NCBI GenBank assembly: GCA_016223165.1
Contig: JACRPO010000017.1
Location: 169,310 to 233,309 of the forward strand
From: Burkholderiales bacterium
GTDB lineage: Bacteria > Pseudomonadota > Gammaproteobacteria > Burkholderiales > Burkholderiaceae_C
Direction: 5' to 3'
DNA: 64,000 nt
Numbering within the stretch: position 1 is the stretch's first letter; every line of letters starts with the position of its first letter. The notes under the pieces are model-generated. The model saw only the letters and a program-made list of their open reading frames with translations, searched no databases and had not been told where the DNA came from. Below, piece by piece: positions 7,571 through 16,383 of this stretch. Made by a program: the position numbers and the translations under genes.

Positions 7571-9982
7571 TCAGTGGCGCGCCCGCAGCCCGCCGTAGAA
7601 CACCGCGGAATCTCCGGCGACGCAGACCTCGCGCTCGAGCAGGAAATGCGCGAGCGCCGGCAGCAGCACCAGCGCGCCGAGCATGTTCCACAGGAACATG
7701 AAGGCCAGCAGCAAACCCATGTCGGCCTGGAATTTGATCGGGCTGAGCACCCAGGTGATCACGCCGGCGGCCAGCGTCACGCCGGTCAGCGTCACCACCT
7801 TGCCGGTGAACAGCAGCGCGCGGTAGTAGGCCTCCGACACGCTCTTGCCCTCGCGCAACTGCGCCAGCGCGACTGACAGGATGTACAGCGCATAGTCCAC
7901 GCCGGTGCCCACGCCCAGCGCGATCACCGGGAGTGTGGCCACCTTCACGCCCATGCCGAGCGCCACCATCAGCGCCTCGGCCAGGAAGGAGGTGAGCACC
8001 AGCGGCAGCACCGCCACCCCGACCGCGCGCCAGGAACGGAAGGTGACGAAGCACAGCAGCATGACCGCCCCGTAGACCATCACGAGCATCGTGCGCCACG
8101 CGTCCTTGACGACGATGTTGGTGGCCGCCTCGATGCCTGCGCTGCCGGCAGCGAGCAGGAACTTCACGTCAGCCGTGTCGTTGGCCTTCGCGAAGGCCTC
8201 GACGTGCTCGACCACGCGCGTCAGCGTCTCGGCCTTGTGGTCGCGCAAGTAGACATACAGCGTCAGGAGCGAGCAGGCGTCGTTGTACAGGCCGCGCGGC
8301 GCGCCGGCAGTGACGGTGTTGAGCATGTCCTGGTTGGGCAGGAACTCGTACCACTTCGGGTTGCCCTCGTTCAGCCCGGCGAGCACGCGACGGTTCAGCA
8401 GCGAGAGCGTGCTCGTGCTCTCCACGCTGTCGAGCTGGCGCAGCCGCCACTCCAGCGCGTCGACCTTGTTCAGCGTGTCGTACTGCGAGCACTGGCCGTC
8501 CGGCGTCTTCACCATCACGGCCAGCACGTCACTGCCGGCACCGTAGGCGGCATTCATGAAAGCGACGTCGCGGTTGTAGCGGCTGTCGGCATGCAGCTCC
8601 GGCGCGCCGGGATCGAGGTCGCCGATCTCGAGCTGCGTGCCCACGGCGAGGCCGGCCACGCCCGTCGCCAGACCTGTGGCCACGGCGATCGTCGCCCACC
8701 GCCGCTGCGTGAAGCGGTCGAGGAAGGCCCACAGCGGGTGCTTGCTGGCGCCGGCCGCATCTGCCGCCTCCGCGCGCAGGCTGCGCTGCGCAGCTCGCGC
8801 GCTGACCCCGGTGTAGCTCAGTCCGACGGGCAGCAGGATCAGGTTGGTGAAGATCAGCACGCCTACGCCGATCGATGCGGCGATGGCCAGCTCGCGGATC
8901 ACCTGGATATCGATCACGAGCAGCACTGCAAAGCCGACCGCATCTGCGAGCAGGGCGGTGAGGCCGGCCACGAACAAGCGGCGGAAAGTGAAGCGAGCCG
9001 CAACGAGCCTGCACATGCCGCGGCCGATATCCTGCATGATGCCGTTCATCTTCTGGGCGCCATGGCTCATGCCGATGGCGAACACCAGGAACGGCACAAG
9101 GATCGAGTACGGGTCAAGCGCGTAGCCCAGCGTCGGCAGCAGCCCGAGCTGCCAGACCACCGCAATCAGCGAGGCGGTGACCACCAGCAGGGTGGAGCGA
9201 ACGCAGCGCGTGAACCAGAACACCATCGCCGCCGCGATGGCCACCGCGACAGCGAAGAACACCAGCACCGCACGCACACCATCGATCAGGTCGCCGACGA
9301 TCCTGGCGAAGCCGGTGACGTGGATCGCCACGCCCTGGGCCTCGTACTTCACGCGCAGCGCCTCGATCGCCCGCGCGAAGGCGGCGTAGTCGAGCGGCCG
9401 GCCTTCGGCGTCCTTGGCCAGCAGCGGCACGAAGATCACGCTGGACTTCGCGTCGAGCGCCACGATCTGGCCGATCTCGCCCGAGCGTGCGATGTTGGCG
9501 CGCAGCTGCTCCAGGCCCCTGGCGGATCCGTCGTATCCGTCCGGAATCACCGGCCCGCCTTCGAGGCCGCCCTCGGTCACGCCGACCCAGCGTGTGGTCG
9601 GTGTCCAGAGCGACTTCATCTGGTTGCGCGCCACGCCAGGCAGAAGATAAACCTCGTCGCTGAGCTCGCGCAGCGTGTTCAGGTAGTTCGCGTCGTAGAT
9701 GCCGCCGGTCGGATTGGCCACCGCAATGCGCACCGCGTTGCCGAGGCCGCTCAGCTGATCCTTGAGGTGCAGGTAGTTGTGCACGAAGGCGTGCTCGACA
9801 GGAATCATCTTCTCGAAGCTCGCGTTGATCTTCAGCTTGGTCGCCTGCCAGCCCAGCAGCGCGGTGACCAGCGCGCACAGCACGACGACGACGAGGCGGT
9901 GATTGAACAGCGCGCGCTCGACGAGCGAGCCGGAGCGCGCGTCGAAGGCAGCCTGCGCGTTCGACGCAGGGGCGGCGATCAC
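7571..9982 (-). CDS. RND superfamily (MMPL-type) transporter
   Basis: 803-aa inner-membrane transporter of the HAE2/HpnN-like RND group, expected to move hydrophobic compounds with the proton gradient. There is one membrane helix near residues 28-46 and a large first periplasmic loop, then five helices to about residue 410; the pattern repeats in the second half (helix near 435, periplasmic loop, helices from about 640 on with ALGVGTGVDYALYILSV). The GTG start overlaps the TGA of the upstream Ycf48-like gene, so the two are translationally coupled. This pairing together with DUF1302 and DUF1329 genes is a recurring neighbourhood in proteobacteria that use sterols, terpenes or aromatic acids. 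The substrate cannot be read from the sequence. Confidence 0.9.
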   Translation of the reverse strand: MIAAPASNAQAAFDARSGSLVERALFNHRLVVVVLCALVTALLGWQATKLKINASFEKMIPVEHAFVHNYLHLKDQLSGLGNAVRIAVANPTGGIYDANYLNTLRELSDEVYLLPGVARNQMKSLWTPTTRWVGVTEGGLEGGPVIPDGYDGSARGLEQLRANIARSGEIGQIVALDAKSSVIFVPLLAKDAEGRPLDYAAFARAIEALRVKYEAQGVAIHVTGFARIVGDLIDGVRAVLVFFAVAVAIAAAMVFWFTRCVRSTLLVVTASLIAVVWQLGLLPTLGYALDPYSILVPFLVFAIGMSHGAQKMNGIMQDIGRGMCRLVAARFTFRRLFVAGLTALLADAVGFAVLLVIDIQVIRELAIAASIGVGVLIFTNLILLPVGLSYTGVSARAAQRSLRAEAADAAGASKHPLWAFLDRFTQRRWATIAVATGLATGVAGLAVGTQLEIGDLDPGAPELHADSRYNRDVAFMNAAYGAGSDVLAVMVKTPDGQCSQYDTLNKVDALEWRLRQLDSVESTSTLSLLNRRVLAGLNEGNPKWYEFLPNQDMLNTVTAGAPRGLYNDACSLLTLYVYLRDHKAETLTRVVEHVEAFAKANDTADVKFLLAAGSAGIEAATNIVVKDAWRTMLVMVYGAVMLLCFVTFRSWRAVGVAVLPLVLTSFLAEALMVALGMGVKVATLPVIALGVGTGVDYALYILSVALAQLREGKSVSEAYYRALLFTGKVVTLTGVTLAAGVITWVLSPIKFQADMGLLLAFMFLWNMLGALVLLPALAHFLLEREVCVAGDSAVFYGGLRARH

Positions 9983-11058
9983 CTGGTCTCCTGGGCAACG
10001 GCAACGGACGGCAGCACGTGCACACCCTGGACGCTCAGTGCCAGCACGGTGCCGTCGGTCAGCGGCAGCACGCCCGATAGCGGCGGCAGCGGCGCGCTCG
10101 GCATGGGCTGCAGCGCGCCCACGGTCGCGCGCGGCGAGACAAGCACCATGCCTGTCTGGTTGACGAGCACAAGCGAACCGTCGGGCCGCTGAGCGGACGC
10201 GACGATGGAGCTCGGCGTCGGCGAGGTGAACTGCGCCCAGTTCGTGCCGAGATCGTCACTGCGCCACACGTTGCCGCGCAGGCCGGCGACGGTGATGCTC
10301 GCGTCGCTCGGCAGCTCGACGGTGAACCAACTGCCGGCATACGGCGTCCTGATGCGCTGGAAGCTCGCCCCACCGTCGGTCGATTGCAGCAGCAGACCCT
10401 GTTCGCCCGCGACGACGATGCGCTGGCCACGCCGGCGCACCGCGTAGAGATGGTTCTCCTTCGGGTTGTCCAGCCGCGTGCGCCAAGAGGCCCAGTTCGC
10501 GCCGCCGTCGTCGCTCGCCAGCGCCATGCCGTAGGCCCCGACCACGAGCAGATGCTTCGCATCGAGCACGAACAGGTCGAGCAGCGGTTTGTCGGGGCCG
10601 TCGGCCACCAGCCGACGGGCCAACTTGACGGCCCGTGCGTCGCCGCCGGCCTGGGCCGCTTGCAACTCGATCTGGGCGATGCGCGCGCCGTCGAGCCGGC
10701 GCATCCAGGTGCGGCCGCCGTCGGTGCTGGCGAGCACGGTGCCGGCATGGCCCACCGCGTAGCCGTGTCGCGCATCGGCGAAGCGCACCGCGGTGAGCGT
10801 GACGCTGGTGGGCGTGGGCGACTGTGCCCAGTGCCTGCCGCCGTCGTCGGAGACGGTGACCAGGCCGCGCTCGCCGACGACGACGATGCGCGCGCCGGCC
10901 TGAGCGGCGCCTAGCAGTACGGCGCGTTCCGGCATCCTGGCCGCGACGGCAGCGCGCTCCAAGGCTCTCCCAACGGCAGCTGGCGATTCCCCGGCGAGCG
11001 TTGCGCTGGCCCCGAGGAGCGATGACAGCAGCCAGGCTGCGGCGCTGCGGTTGATCAT
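9979..11058 (-). CDS. Ycf48/BNR-repeat propeller protein, exported
   Basis: 359-aa predicted periplasmic beta-propeller. Residues 1-23 are a signal peptide (MINRSAAAWLLSSLLGASATLAG). At least five Asp-box turns are visible: SDDGGRHW, STDGGRTW, SDDGGANW, STDGGASF and SDDLGTNW, spaced as in Ycf48/Hcf136-like proteins. Its stop overlaps the GTG of the RND transporter, implying that it works with it, perhaps as a periplasmic accessory. The upstream purine-rich stretch gaagagagatgaa may act as a ribosome binding site. Specific function unknown. Confidence 0.88.
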   Translation of the reverse strand: MINRSAAAWLLSSLLGASATLAGESPAAVGRALERAAVAARMPERAVLLGAAQAGARIVVVGERGLVTVSDDGGRHWAQSPTPTSVTLTAVRFADARHGYAVGHAGTVLASTDGGRTWMRRLDGARIAQIELQAAQAGGDARAVKLARRLVADGPDKPLLDLFVLDAKHLLVVGAYGMALASDDGGANWASWRTRLDNPKENHLYAVRRRGQRIVVAGEQGLLLQSTDGGASFQRIRTPYAGSWFTVELPSDASITVAGLRGNVWRSDDLGTNWAQFTSPTPSSIVASAQRPDGSLVLVNQTGMVLVSPRATVGALQPMPSAPLPPLSGVLPLTDGTVLALSVQGVHVLPSVAVAQETR

Positions 11059-11179
11059 TTCATCTCTCTTCGCATTGCGGCCAGCGGCTCAATATGGCGC
11101 GCAACGGCCGCCGGTGAGACGTTGCCGAGCGGGCTGCCCGGGCAGGTCCGCCACGGCCAGCGGTGGATTGCGGTGCGGG

Positions 11180-12352
11180 TCACCGTGCGAGTCCGACTCG
11201 GCCAACGCCGGTAGCCAGCGGGGCGCGCGTCATGCTCCAGAAGCAGACGAACGCGATGGCATCGATCGCGAACGCCGCCAAGCCGATGGAACCGTAGCCC
11301 ACCTGCTTGACCAGCGTGCCTCCCAGCACCGGACCGATCGCCGAGCCGACCATCACCATCGCAGGCGTCGCCGCGACGACGCGGCCGGTGATGTCGAGCC
11401 GGGCCAGTGCGCCGAAGGCGAAGGTGTGCGTGAACAGCATGACCGCGACGAACACGGAGGAAGCCACCGCGAAAGGTGCCAGCGCCGCGCTGAAGGCGAT
11501 GACGACCGCCAGGCCGGCCTGAACGAGCGGTCCTGCGCGCAGGACCGCTGCGACGCCGAGTCGGCGCTCCAGCATTGCGGCCAGCCCGCTCGGAAACATG
11601 TTGACGATGCCGATCGCGACGAGGATCGTCGTCACCGTGGCGACGCCGAAGCCTCGATCGGCGCCCATGCGCTCGACGAAGCTGTAGACCATCGCCTGCA
11701 CGAGCGCCATCGCGCCTACGCCGACGATGCCGAGCCACACCCGCGGTGGCAGCTTCTGCCCCGACTCGCGGACAGCGCGCGACGTCGCACTCTCCGCGTC
11801 CGCCAGAGGAAACCCCCAGGCCGCGAGTGCGGCCGCGACGGCCATTGCGAAGCCGAGTGCGTAGAACAGAGCCTGGCCGCCGGTGTGCGCGATGACCTGC
11901 GGTGCAGCGCCCATCAGCATCACCGCGAACACGCCCAGCGTCATGCCCGCCAGGCCGAAGAGTCGGTGCGGATTGGCGCTGCGCCCGATCGTGCCGTGCG
12001 TGAACGACAGCCCCGTGCCTGCGGCCAGGCCGCCGGCCAGGTGCAAGGCGGCGAGCAGCTCGAAGCGCTGCGTCTGCGCCGCCGCGAAGAAGCAGGCGGC
12101 GGAAATCGCGAAGCCGCCAAGCGTGGCGAGGCGGCCGTCGGCGCGGTGGAAGCGCGGCGCGCAGAACATGCTCGCCGCCACTGCGCCGAGCAGGAAGAGC
12201 GTGACCAGGCCGCCGGCCTGCTGCGCATCGAGGGCATAGGCGGTCACCAGCGTGCCCACCCACAGTGGCAGCGCCACCATGTCCACCATGCCGGCGCAGT
12301 GGCTCGTCATCAGCACGAACTGGCCAGCCCGACCATCCGTCGTCTTTCGCAT
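11180..12352 (-). CDS. MFS transporter
   Basis: 390-aa polytopic protein with about 12 hydrophobic helices and the MFS two-bundle layout, with a polar linker around residues 185-205 (ADAESATSRAVRESGQKLPP). The ATG at 12352 (MRKTTDGRAGQF) follows a strong aaggag ribosome site; the frame is open further upstream but lacks such a site. It lies 35 bases after the GntR-type regulator and 121 bases before the Ycf48-like gene, all on the same strand. Likely role is uptake or efflux of the aromatic substrate of the divergent operon; the direction of transport is not evident. Confidence 0.87.
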   Translation of the reverse strand: MRKTTDGRAGQFVLMTSHCAGMVDMVALPLWVGTLVTAYALDAQQAGGLVTLFLLGAVAASMFCAPRFHRADGRLATLGGFAISAACFFAAAQTQRFELLAALHLAGGLAAGTGLSFTHGTIGRSANPHRLFGLAGMTLGVFAVMLMGAAPQVIAHTGGQALFYALGFAMAVAAALAAWGFPLADAESATSRAVRESGQKLPPRVWLGIVGVGAMALVQAMVYSFVERMGADRGFGVATVTTILVAIGIVNMFPSGLAAMLERRLGVAAVLRAGPLVQAGLAVVIAFSAALAPFAVASSVFVAVMLFTHTFAFGALARLDITGRVVAATPAMVMVGSAIGPVLGGTLVKQVGYGSIGLAAFAIDAIAFVCFWSMTRAPLATGVGRVGLAR

Positions 12353-12387
12353 CGTCGTCTCCTTGGGTTCCTGGCGGCAGGATCTGA

Positions 12388-13071
12388 TCACTCGTCGCCG
12401 ATGAGACCGGCTGCGAGAATGATTTCGGTGGTCTCGGCGAAGTGGTCCCCGAGCAGCCGGCACGCAGCATCGGCGTCGCGCGCCATCGAGGCGTCCATCA
12501 GCCCGCGGTGCTCGGCGTCGACGTCGCGGCAGCGGTCACGCATCCTCTGCTTGGCCAGGTTGCGGTAGCGCTCCGACTTGTCGTAGAGCAGCCGACACAA
12601 CTGCATCGTCCACGGCGAGGCACAACCGTCGAGCAGCGCCTCGTGAAAGCTGCGATGCGCGGTGGCCCACGGCAGGTCGCGCTCCGGCGAGGTCGGTGGC
12701 GGCGTGCGCGAGAGCCGGTGAAAGCGGCTGAGCAGCCGCGACTCCCATTCGATGTCGCCGCGCTCGATCGCAAGGCACAGTGCCATCTGCTCGACACGCG
12801 TGCGCGTCTGCGTCAGGTCGAGCAGTTCCGCGCGCGACACCGACGTGACGCGGAAACCGCGCTGCTCCTCCGAGTCCACCAGCCCCTCGGTCACCAGCCG
12901 TGAGAGCGCTTCGCGGATCGACGTGGCGCCGACCCGGTAGCGCTCGCTCAGTGCCTGGATGCGCAATCTCTCCTGTGGCAGCAGTTCCCCACCCAGGATG
13001 GCCAGGCGCAGCCGCTCGAAGGCGACGGAAGTGAGGCTCCTCGTGGGAGCGACAGCAGAGGCGGAGTCCAT
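12388..13071 (-). CDS. GntR-family regulator (FCD type)
   Basis: 227-aa DNA-binding regulator. The N-terminal winged helix spans residues 13-78, with the recognition region LSERYRVGATSIREALSRL and the wing EEQRGFRVTSVS. The all-helical FCD ligand-binding domain follows (residues 85-220) with the metal-binding type histidines in AHRSFHEALLDG and DAEHRGLMDA. It is transcribed away from the DUF1302 operon across a 221-base gap containing inverted repeats, so it probably controls both directions in response to an aromatic acid. It heads the minus-strand MFS-Ycf48-RND genes. Confidence 0.93.
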   Translation of the reverse strand: MDSASAVAPTRSLTSVAFERLRLAILGGELLPQERLRIQALSERYRVGATSIREALSRLVTEGLVDSEEQRGFRVTSVSRAELLDLTQTRTRVEQMALCLAIERGDIEWESRLLSRFHRLSRTPPPTSPERDLPWATAHRSFHEALLDGCASPWTMQLCRLLYDKSERYRNLAKQRMRDRCRDVDAEHRGLMDASMARDADAACRLLGDHFAETTEIILAAGLIGDE

Positions 13072-13292
13072 GCGGTTCAGCAGGTGGTCATCGAATCAGG
13101 CCGGTCAGCAACGCCGCGATTCGGCCCGAGCTTCGCGCCGTGCGCATCGTTCATTTGGACCAATCGACTCCACCGTGGTTTGTCGACGAATTGATTCCTA
13201 CGATTCGTCGCCCCGACTCATGGACGTTCGGAGCGAACGCCGGGAATCGGCGCCGCGTTCGATAAAACGAAGCCAAGCAGAGGAGACAACTG
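13072..13292. promoter_or_regulatory. Divergent promoter region with inverted repeats
   Basis: 221-base gap between the GntR-type gene (minus) and the DUF1302 gene (plus). It is lower in GC than its surroundings around 13150-13205. Three symmetric elements are visible: ttggaccaa (13155-13163), cgacgaat and attcgtcg separated by 11 bases (13184-13210), and cgttcg-gag-cgaacg (13225-13239). The plus-strand gene has an aggag site just upstream of its ATG. Operator function for the adjacent regulator is inference. Confidence 0.6.
13184..13210. promoter_or_regulatory. Perfect 8-base inverted repeat, candidate GntR operator
   Basis: Arms cgacgaat (13184-13191) and attcgtcg (13203-13210) are exact reverse complements with an 11-base spacer. 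They lie 82 bases upstream of the DUF1302 start and 112 bases from the GntR start, a suitable position for controlling both. Confidence 0.5.
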
Positions 13293-14978
13293 ATGATCGA
13301 CAAGAGCACACCCCGCCGCAGCGTTGCGCCGAGCATGAGCCCGGTCGCTGCCATCTGTGCGGCGCTTCTTTGCGGCGCCAGCGCACGCGCCGGCGAGATC
13401 GACCTCGGCAACCCGGACCTCATGCTGCGCTGGGACAACACCGTCAAGTACAGCGCCGCGGCGCGCCTGAAGCGTGCCGACCCGGTGCTGCTCGCCAATC
13501 CGAATCTCGACGACGGCGACCGCAACTTCGGCAAAGGGCTCATCTCCAGCCGACTTGACTGGCTGAGCGAGGCGGACATCACCTGGCGCAAGCAGTTCGG
13601 CAGCCGCATCAGCGCTGCGGCCTGGTACGACTCGGTCTACCTGCGCAGCAACGACAACCCGGGCTTCGCCGGCGGTGCCTTCCCGAACCAGACGTCGGTG
13701 CCGGCCAACGAGTTCACGCGCGCCACGCGCGACGTACACGGCCGCGACGCAGAGGTGCTGGATGCCTTCGTCTTCGGCCGCTTCGAGCTCGGCGACATGA
13801 ACGCCTCGCTACGCGCCGGCCGCCACTCGCTGTTGTGGGGCGAGAGCCTGTTCTTCGGCGGCAACGCAATCGCCGGCGGGCAGATGCCGGTGGATGTGGT
13901 CAAGCTGGTCTCGGTGCCGGGCACGCAGTTCAAGGAAGCCATCCGCCCGCTGGGCATGGTGTCGGCGCAACTGCAGCTTGATTCGTCGGTCTCGCTCGGT
14001 GGCTACCTGCAGACGCAGTGGCGGGGCAACCGCGTGGCCGCTGTCGGCAGCTACTTTTCCAGCGCCGACCTGGCGATCGACGGCGGCGAGAACATGCTGC
14101 TCGGGCCGGCCGGCGTGGCGCCACGCCTGGCCGACCAGAAGGCAAGGAACGGTGGCCAAGGCGGGCTGCAACTGCGAGTGCGCGGCGACTCGGCCGACTA
14201 CGGCGTCTACCTGATCCGCTTCCATGACAAGACGCCTCAGCTCGTTCCGGTGATGATGCTGCTGACGCCGCCCGCGGTGCCGCAGCCGACCGCCGTGCCC
14301 TCGGGCTACCGGCTCGCGTACCACGAGGGAATCGTGGCGCTGGGCGCCAGCGCGAGCCGCACCTTTGGCGACCTCAATGTCGCGCTCGAGGCCTCGCTGC
14401 GTCACAACCAGGACCTGGCGAGCACGGCCGGCGCCGACATCAGCGCCTTCGCGCCGGTGCCGCCCGCCGACAACCGCGACAACCCCGCCTACGCCGTCGG
14501 TCGCACGTTGCACCTCAACCTCTCCACCATCGCCAGCCTGCCGCCCACGCCGCTGTGGCGCGAGGCCTCGCTGGCCGCGGAGATCGCATGGAACCGTGTG
14601 CTCAAGGTGACGAAGAACGCCGCGGCCACCGACCCCAACGCCACGCGCGACGGCGTCGCGCTGCGATTCGTGCTGGAGCCGACCTACCGCGGTGTGCTTC
14701 CCGGCGTTGATCTCGGCGTGCCCCTCGGCGTGGGCTGGGCGCCGCGCGGCTCGCGGCCACTGGCGATGCCCAACCCGAACATGTGGGTTGCCGACGGCGG
14801 CGGTGATGCCTCGCTCGGCATCAACGGCAGCTTCCGCGACGTGTGGCGCTTCGGCATCGCGGCCACCCACTACTTCGGTCGCGCCGCCACCTTCAACGAT
14901 GCGGCGAACGCCTTCACGTGGCAGCAGTCGCTGCGCGACCGCGACTTCGTCGCTGCATCGCTTCGCTATTCGTTCTGA
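13293..14978 (+). CDS. DUF1302 outer-membrane beta-barrel protein
   Basis: 561-aa exported protein. A signal peptide runs to about residue 34 (AAICAALLCGASARAGE), and the mature chain begins with strand-like LGNPDLMLRWDNTVKYSA, typical of DUF1302 proteins. Alternating hydrophobic strands continue to the C-terminus, which ends ...AASLRYSF with the terminal Phe recognised by the BAM machinery. An aggag ribosome site precedes the ATG. The DUF1329 gene follows after 15 bases. Together with DUF1329 and an RND/Ycf48 pair this family is associated with handling of poorly soluble substrates; whether it is a channel is not established. Confidence 0.93.
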   Translation: MIDKSTPRRSVAPSMSPVAAICAALLCGASARAGEIDLGNPDLMLRWDNTVKYSAAARLKRADPVLLANPNLDDGDRNFGKGLISSRLDWLSEADITWRKQFGSRISAAAWYDSVYLRSNDNPGFAGGAFPNQTSVPANEFTRATRDVHGRDAEVLDAFVFGRFELGDMNASLRAGRHSLLWGESLFFGGNAIAGGQMPVDVVKLVSVPGTQFKEAIRPLGMVSAQLQLDSSVSLGGYLQTQWRGNRVAAVGSYFSSADLAIDGGENMLLGPAGVAPRLADQKARNGGQGGLQLRVRGDSADYGVYLIRFHDKTPQLVPVMMLLTPPAVPQPTAVPSGYRLAYHEGIVALGASASRTFGDLNVALEASLRHNQDLASTAGADISAFAPVPPADNRDNPAYAVGRTLHLNLSTIASLPPTPLWREASLAAEIAWNRVLKVTKNAAATDPNATRDGVALRFVLEPTYRGVLPGVDLGVPLGVGWAPRGSRPLAMPNPNMWVADGGGDASLGINGSFRDVWRFGIAATHYFGRAATFNDAANAFTWQQSLRDRDFVAASLRYSF

Positions 14979-14993
14979 ACCCAGGAGACACGC

Positions 14994-16361
14994 ATGAAGA
15001 CGACCCCACAACGCCGCTTCCTGCTCGCCTTGGCTCCCGCGGTGGCGCTGCTGACCAGCGGCGCGCAAGCCGGTGTCACGGCCCAGCAGGCAGCTGATCT
15101 GAAGACCACGCTGACACCGATGGGTGCCGAACGCGCCGGCAACAAGGAAGGGACGATCCCCGCATGGACGGGCGCACCCACTGCCAACGCCGCGCTGACG
15201 CCCGACGGCCGCCGCGCCGATCCGTTCGCGGGCGAGAAGCCGCTCTTCTCGATCAGCGCCCGGAACATGGCCGAGTACGCCGACCGGCTGACCGAGGGCG
15301 CCAAGGCGATGCTGAAGAAGTACCCGGACTTCCGCGTCGACGTCTACAAGACCCACCGCACCGCGATAGCCCCGCAGTGGGTGTACGCCGCGACGGCGAA
15401 GAACGCGCTCGCCGCCACGCTGGTCGACGGCGCGGCCGGCCCGGAGCCGAAGGGTGCGTTCGGCGGCGTGCCGTTCCCGATACCCAAGACCGGCGCCGAG
15501 GTGATGTGGAACCACAAGCTCGCCTGGCGCGGCACGGCCTGGTACTGGGAGTTCCACGGCTACCAGCTCGCCGCTGACGGCCGCTGGATTCTCGCCGGCG
15601 ACACCGCCAACGATCAGACCATGCCCTACTACGCGCCGGGCGCCTCGGGCGACAAGTTCAACGGCGAATACTGGCTGGTGCGCTCGCTGTCACGCGGGCC
15701 GGCGATGCGCGCCGGCGAGGCGATCACAGGACGGCTGGCCCTGGACGAGACCACGAACGCGACCTGGGTCTACCTGACCGGCCAACGCCGCGTGCGCAAG
15801 CTGCCCAACGCCTGTTGCGACACGCCGGCGCCGTTCTCCGCCGGCATCACCACCTTCGACGAGGTGGAGGTGTTCGCCGGGCGCATGGACCGCTTCGATT
15901 GGAAGCTGGTCGGCAAGAAGGACGTCTTCATCCCGTACAACTCCAACCGCACCCATGTGCCCGCCAAGGACAGTGAGGTGCTGGGCTCACACTTCATCAA
16001 CCCCGACCACGTGCGCTGGGAGTTGCACCGCGTGTGGGTGGTGGAGAGCACGCTCAAGCCGGGCGCGCGCCACACCTCGCAGAAGAGCCGCTACTACGTC
16101 GACGAGGACTCGTGGCAGGCGCCCATCGCCGAGCGCTATGACGCCAACGGACAGCTCACGCGCGTGCCCTTCGGTCTGCCCACCGTGCTGGGCGACATCC
16201 CGGCCACCGCGATCGTGAGCTGGGGCGTCTACGACCTGAACTCCGGCGCGTCCTACGTCAACGGCTTGGTCAACGAGCGGCGTGCGGCCTACAAACCGAT
16301 GCCGGCCTACAAGGATCTCGTCTTCACACCCGACGCCATGGCCGGCGACGGCGTGCGCTGA
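14994..16361 (+). CDS. DUF1329 protein (LolB-like), exported
   Basis: 455-aa periplasmic protein. The signal peptide is about residues 1-26 (FLLALAPAVALLTSGAQAG). The mature N-terminus has the family pattern LGAERAGNK-like (MGAERAGNKEGTIPAWTG), and the C-terminal half contains the conserved blocks VRSLSRGPAMRAGE, GQRRVRKLPNACCDTPAP and RYYVDEDSWQAPIAERYD. The ATG follows ccaggaga. It almost always sits next to a DUF1302 gene, as here. A lipid- or hydrophobe-binding role is inferred from its LolB-like fold, not demonstrated. Confidence 0.92.
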   Translation: MKTTPQRRFLLALAPAVALLTSGAQAGVTAQQAADLKTTLTPMGAERAGNKEGTIPAWTGAPTANAALTPDGRRADPFAGEKPLFSISARNMAEYADRLTEGAKAMLKKYPDFRVDVYKTHRTAIAPQWVYAATAKNALAATLVDGAAGPEPKGAFGGVPFPIPKTGAEVMWNHKLAWRGTAWYWEFHGYQLAADGRWILAGDTANDQTMPYYAPGASGDKFNGEYWLVRSLSRGPAMRAGEAITGRLALDETTNATWVYLTGQRRVRKLPNACCDTPAPFSAGITTFDEVEVFAGRMDRFDWKLVGKKDVFIPYNSNRTHVPAKDSEVLGSHFINPDHVRWELHRVWVVESTLKPGARHTSQKSRYYVDEDSWQAPIAERYDANGQLTRVPFGLPTVLGDIPATAIVSWGVYDLNSGASYVNGLVNERRAAYKPMPAYKDLVFTPDAMAGDGVR

Positions 16362-16383
16362 GCCAACCCGCAGGAGATCGTTC

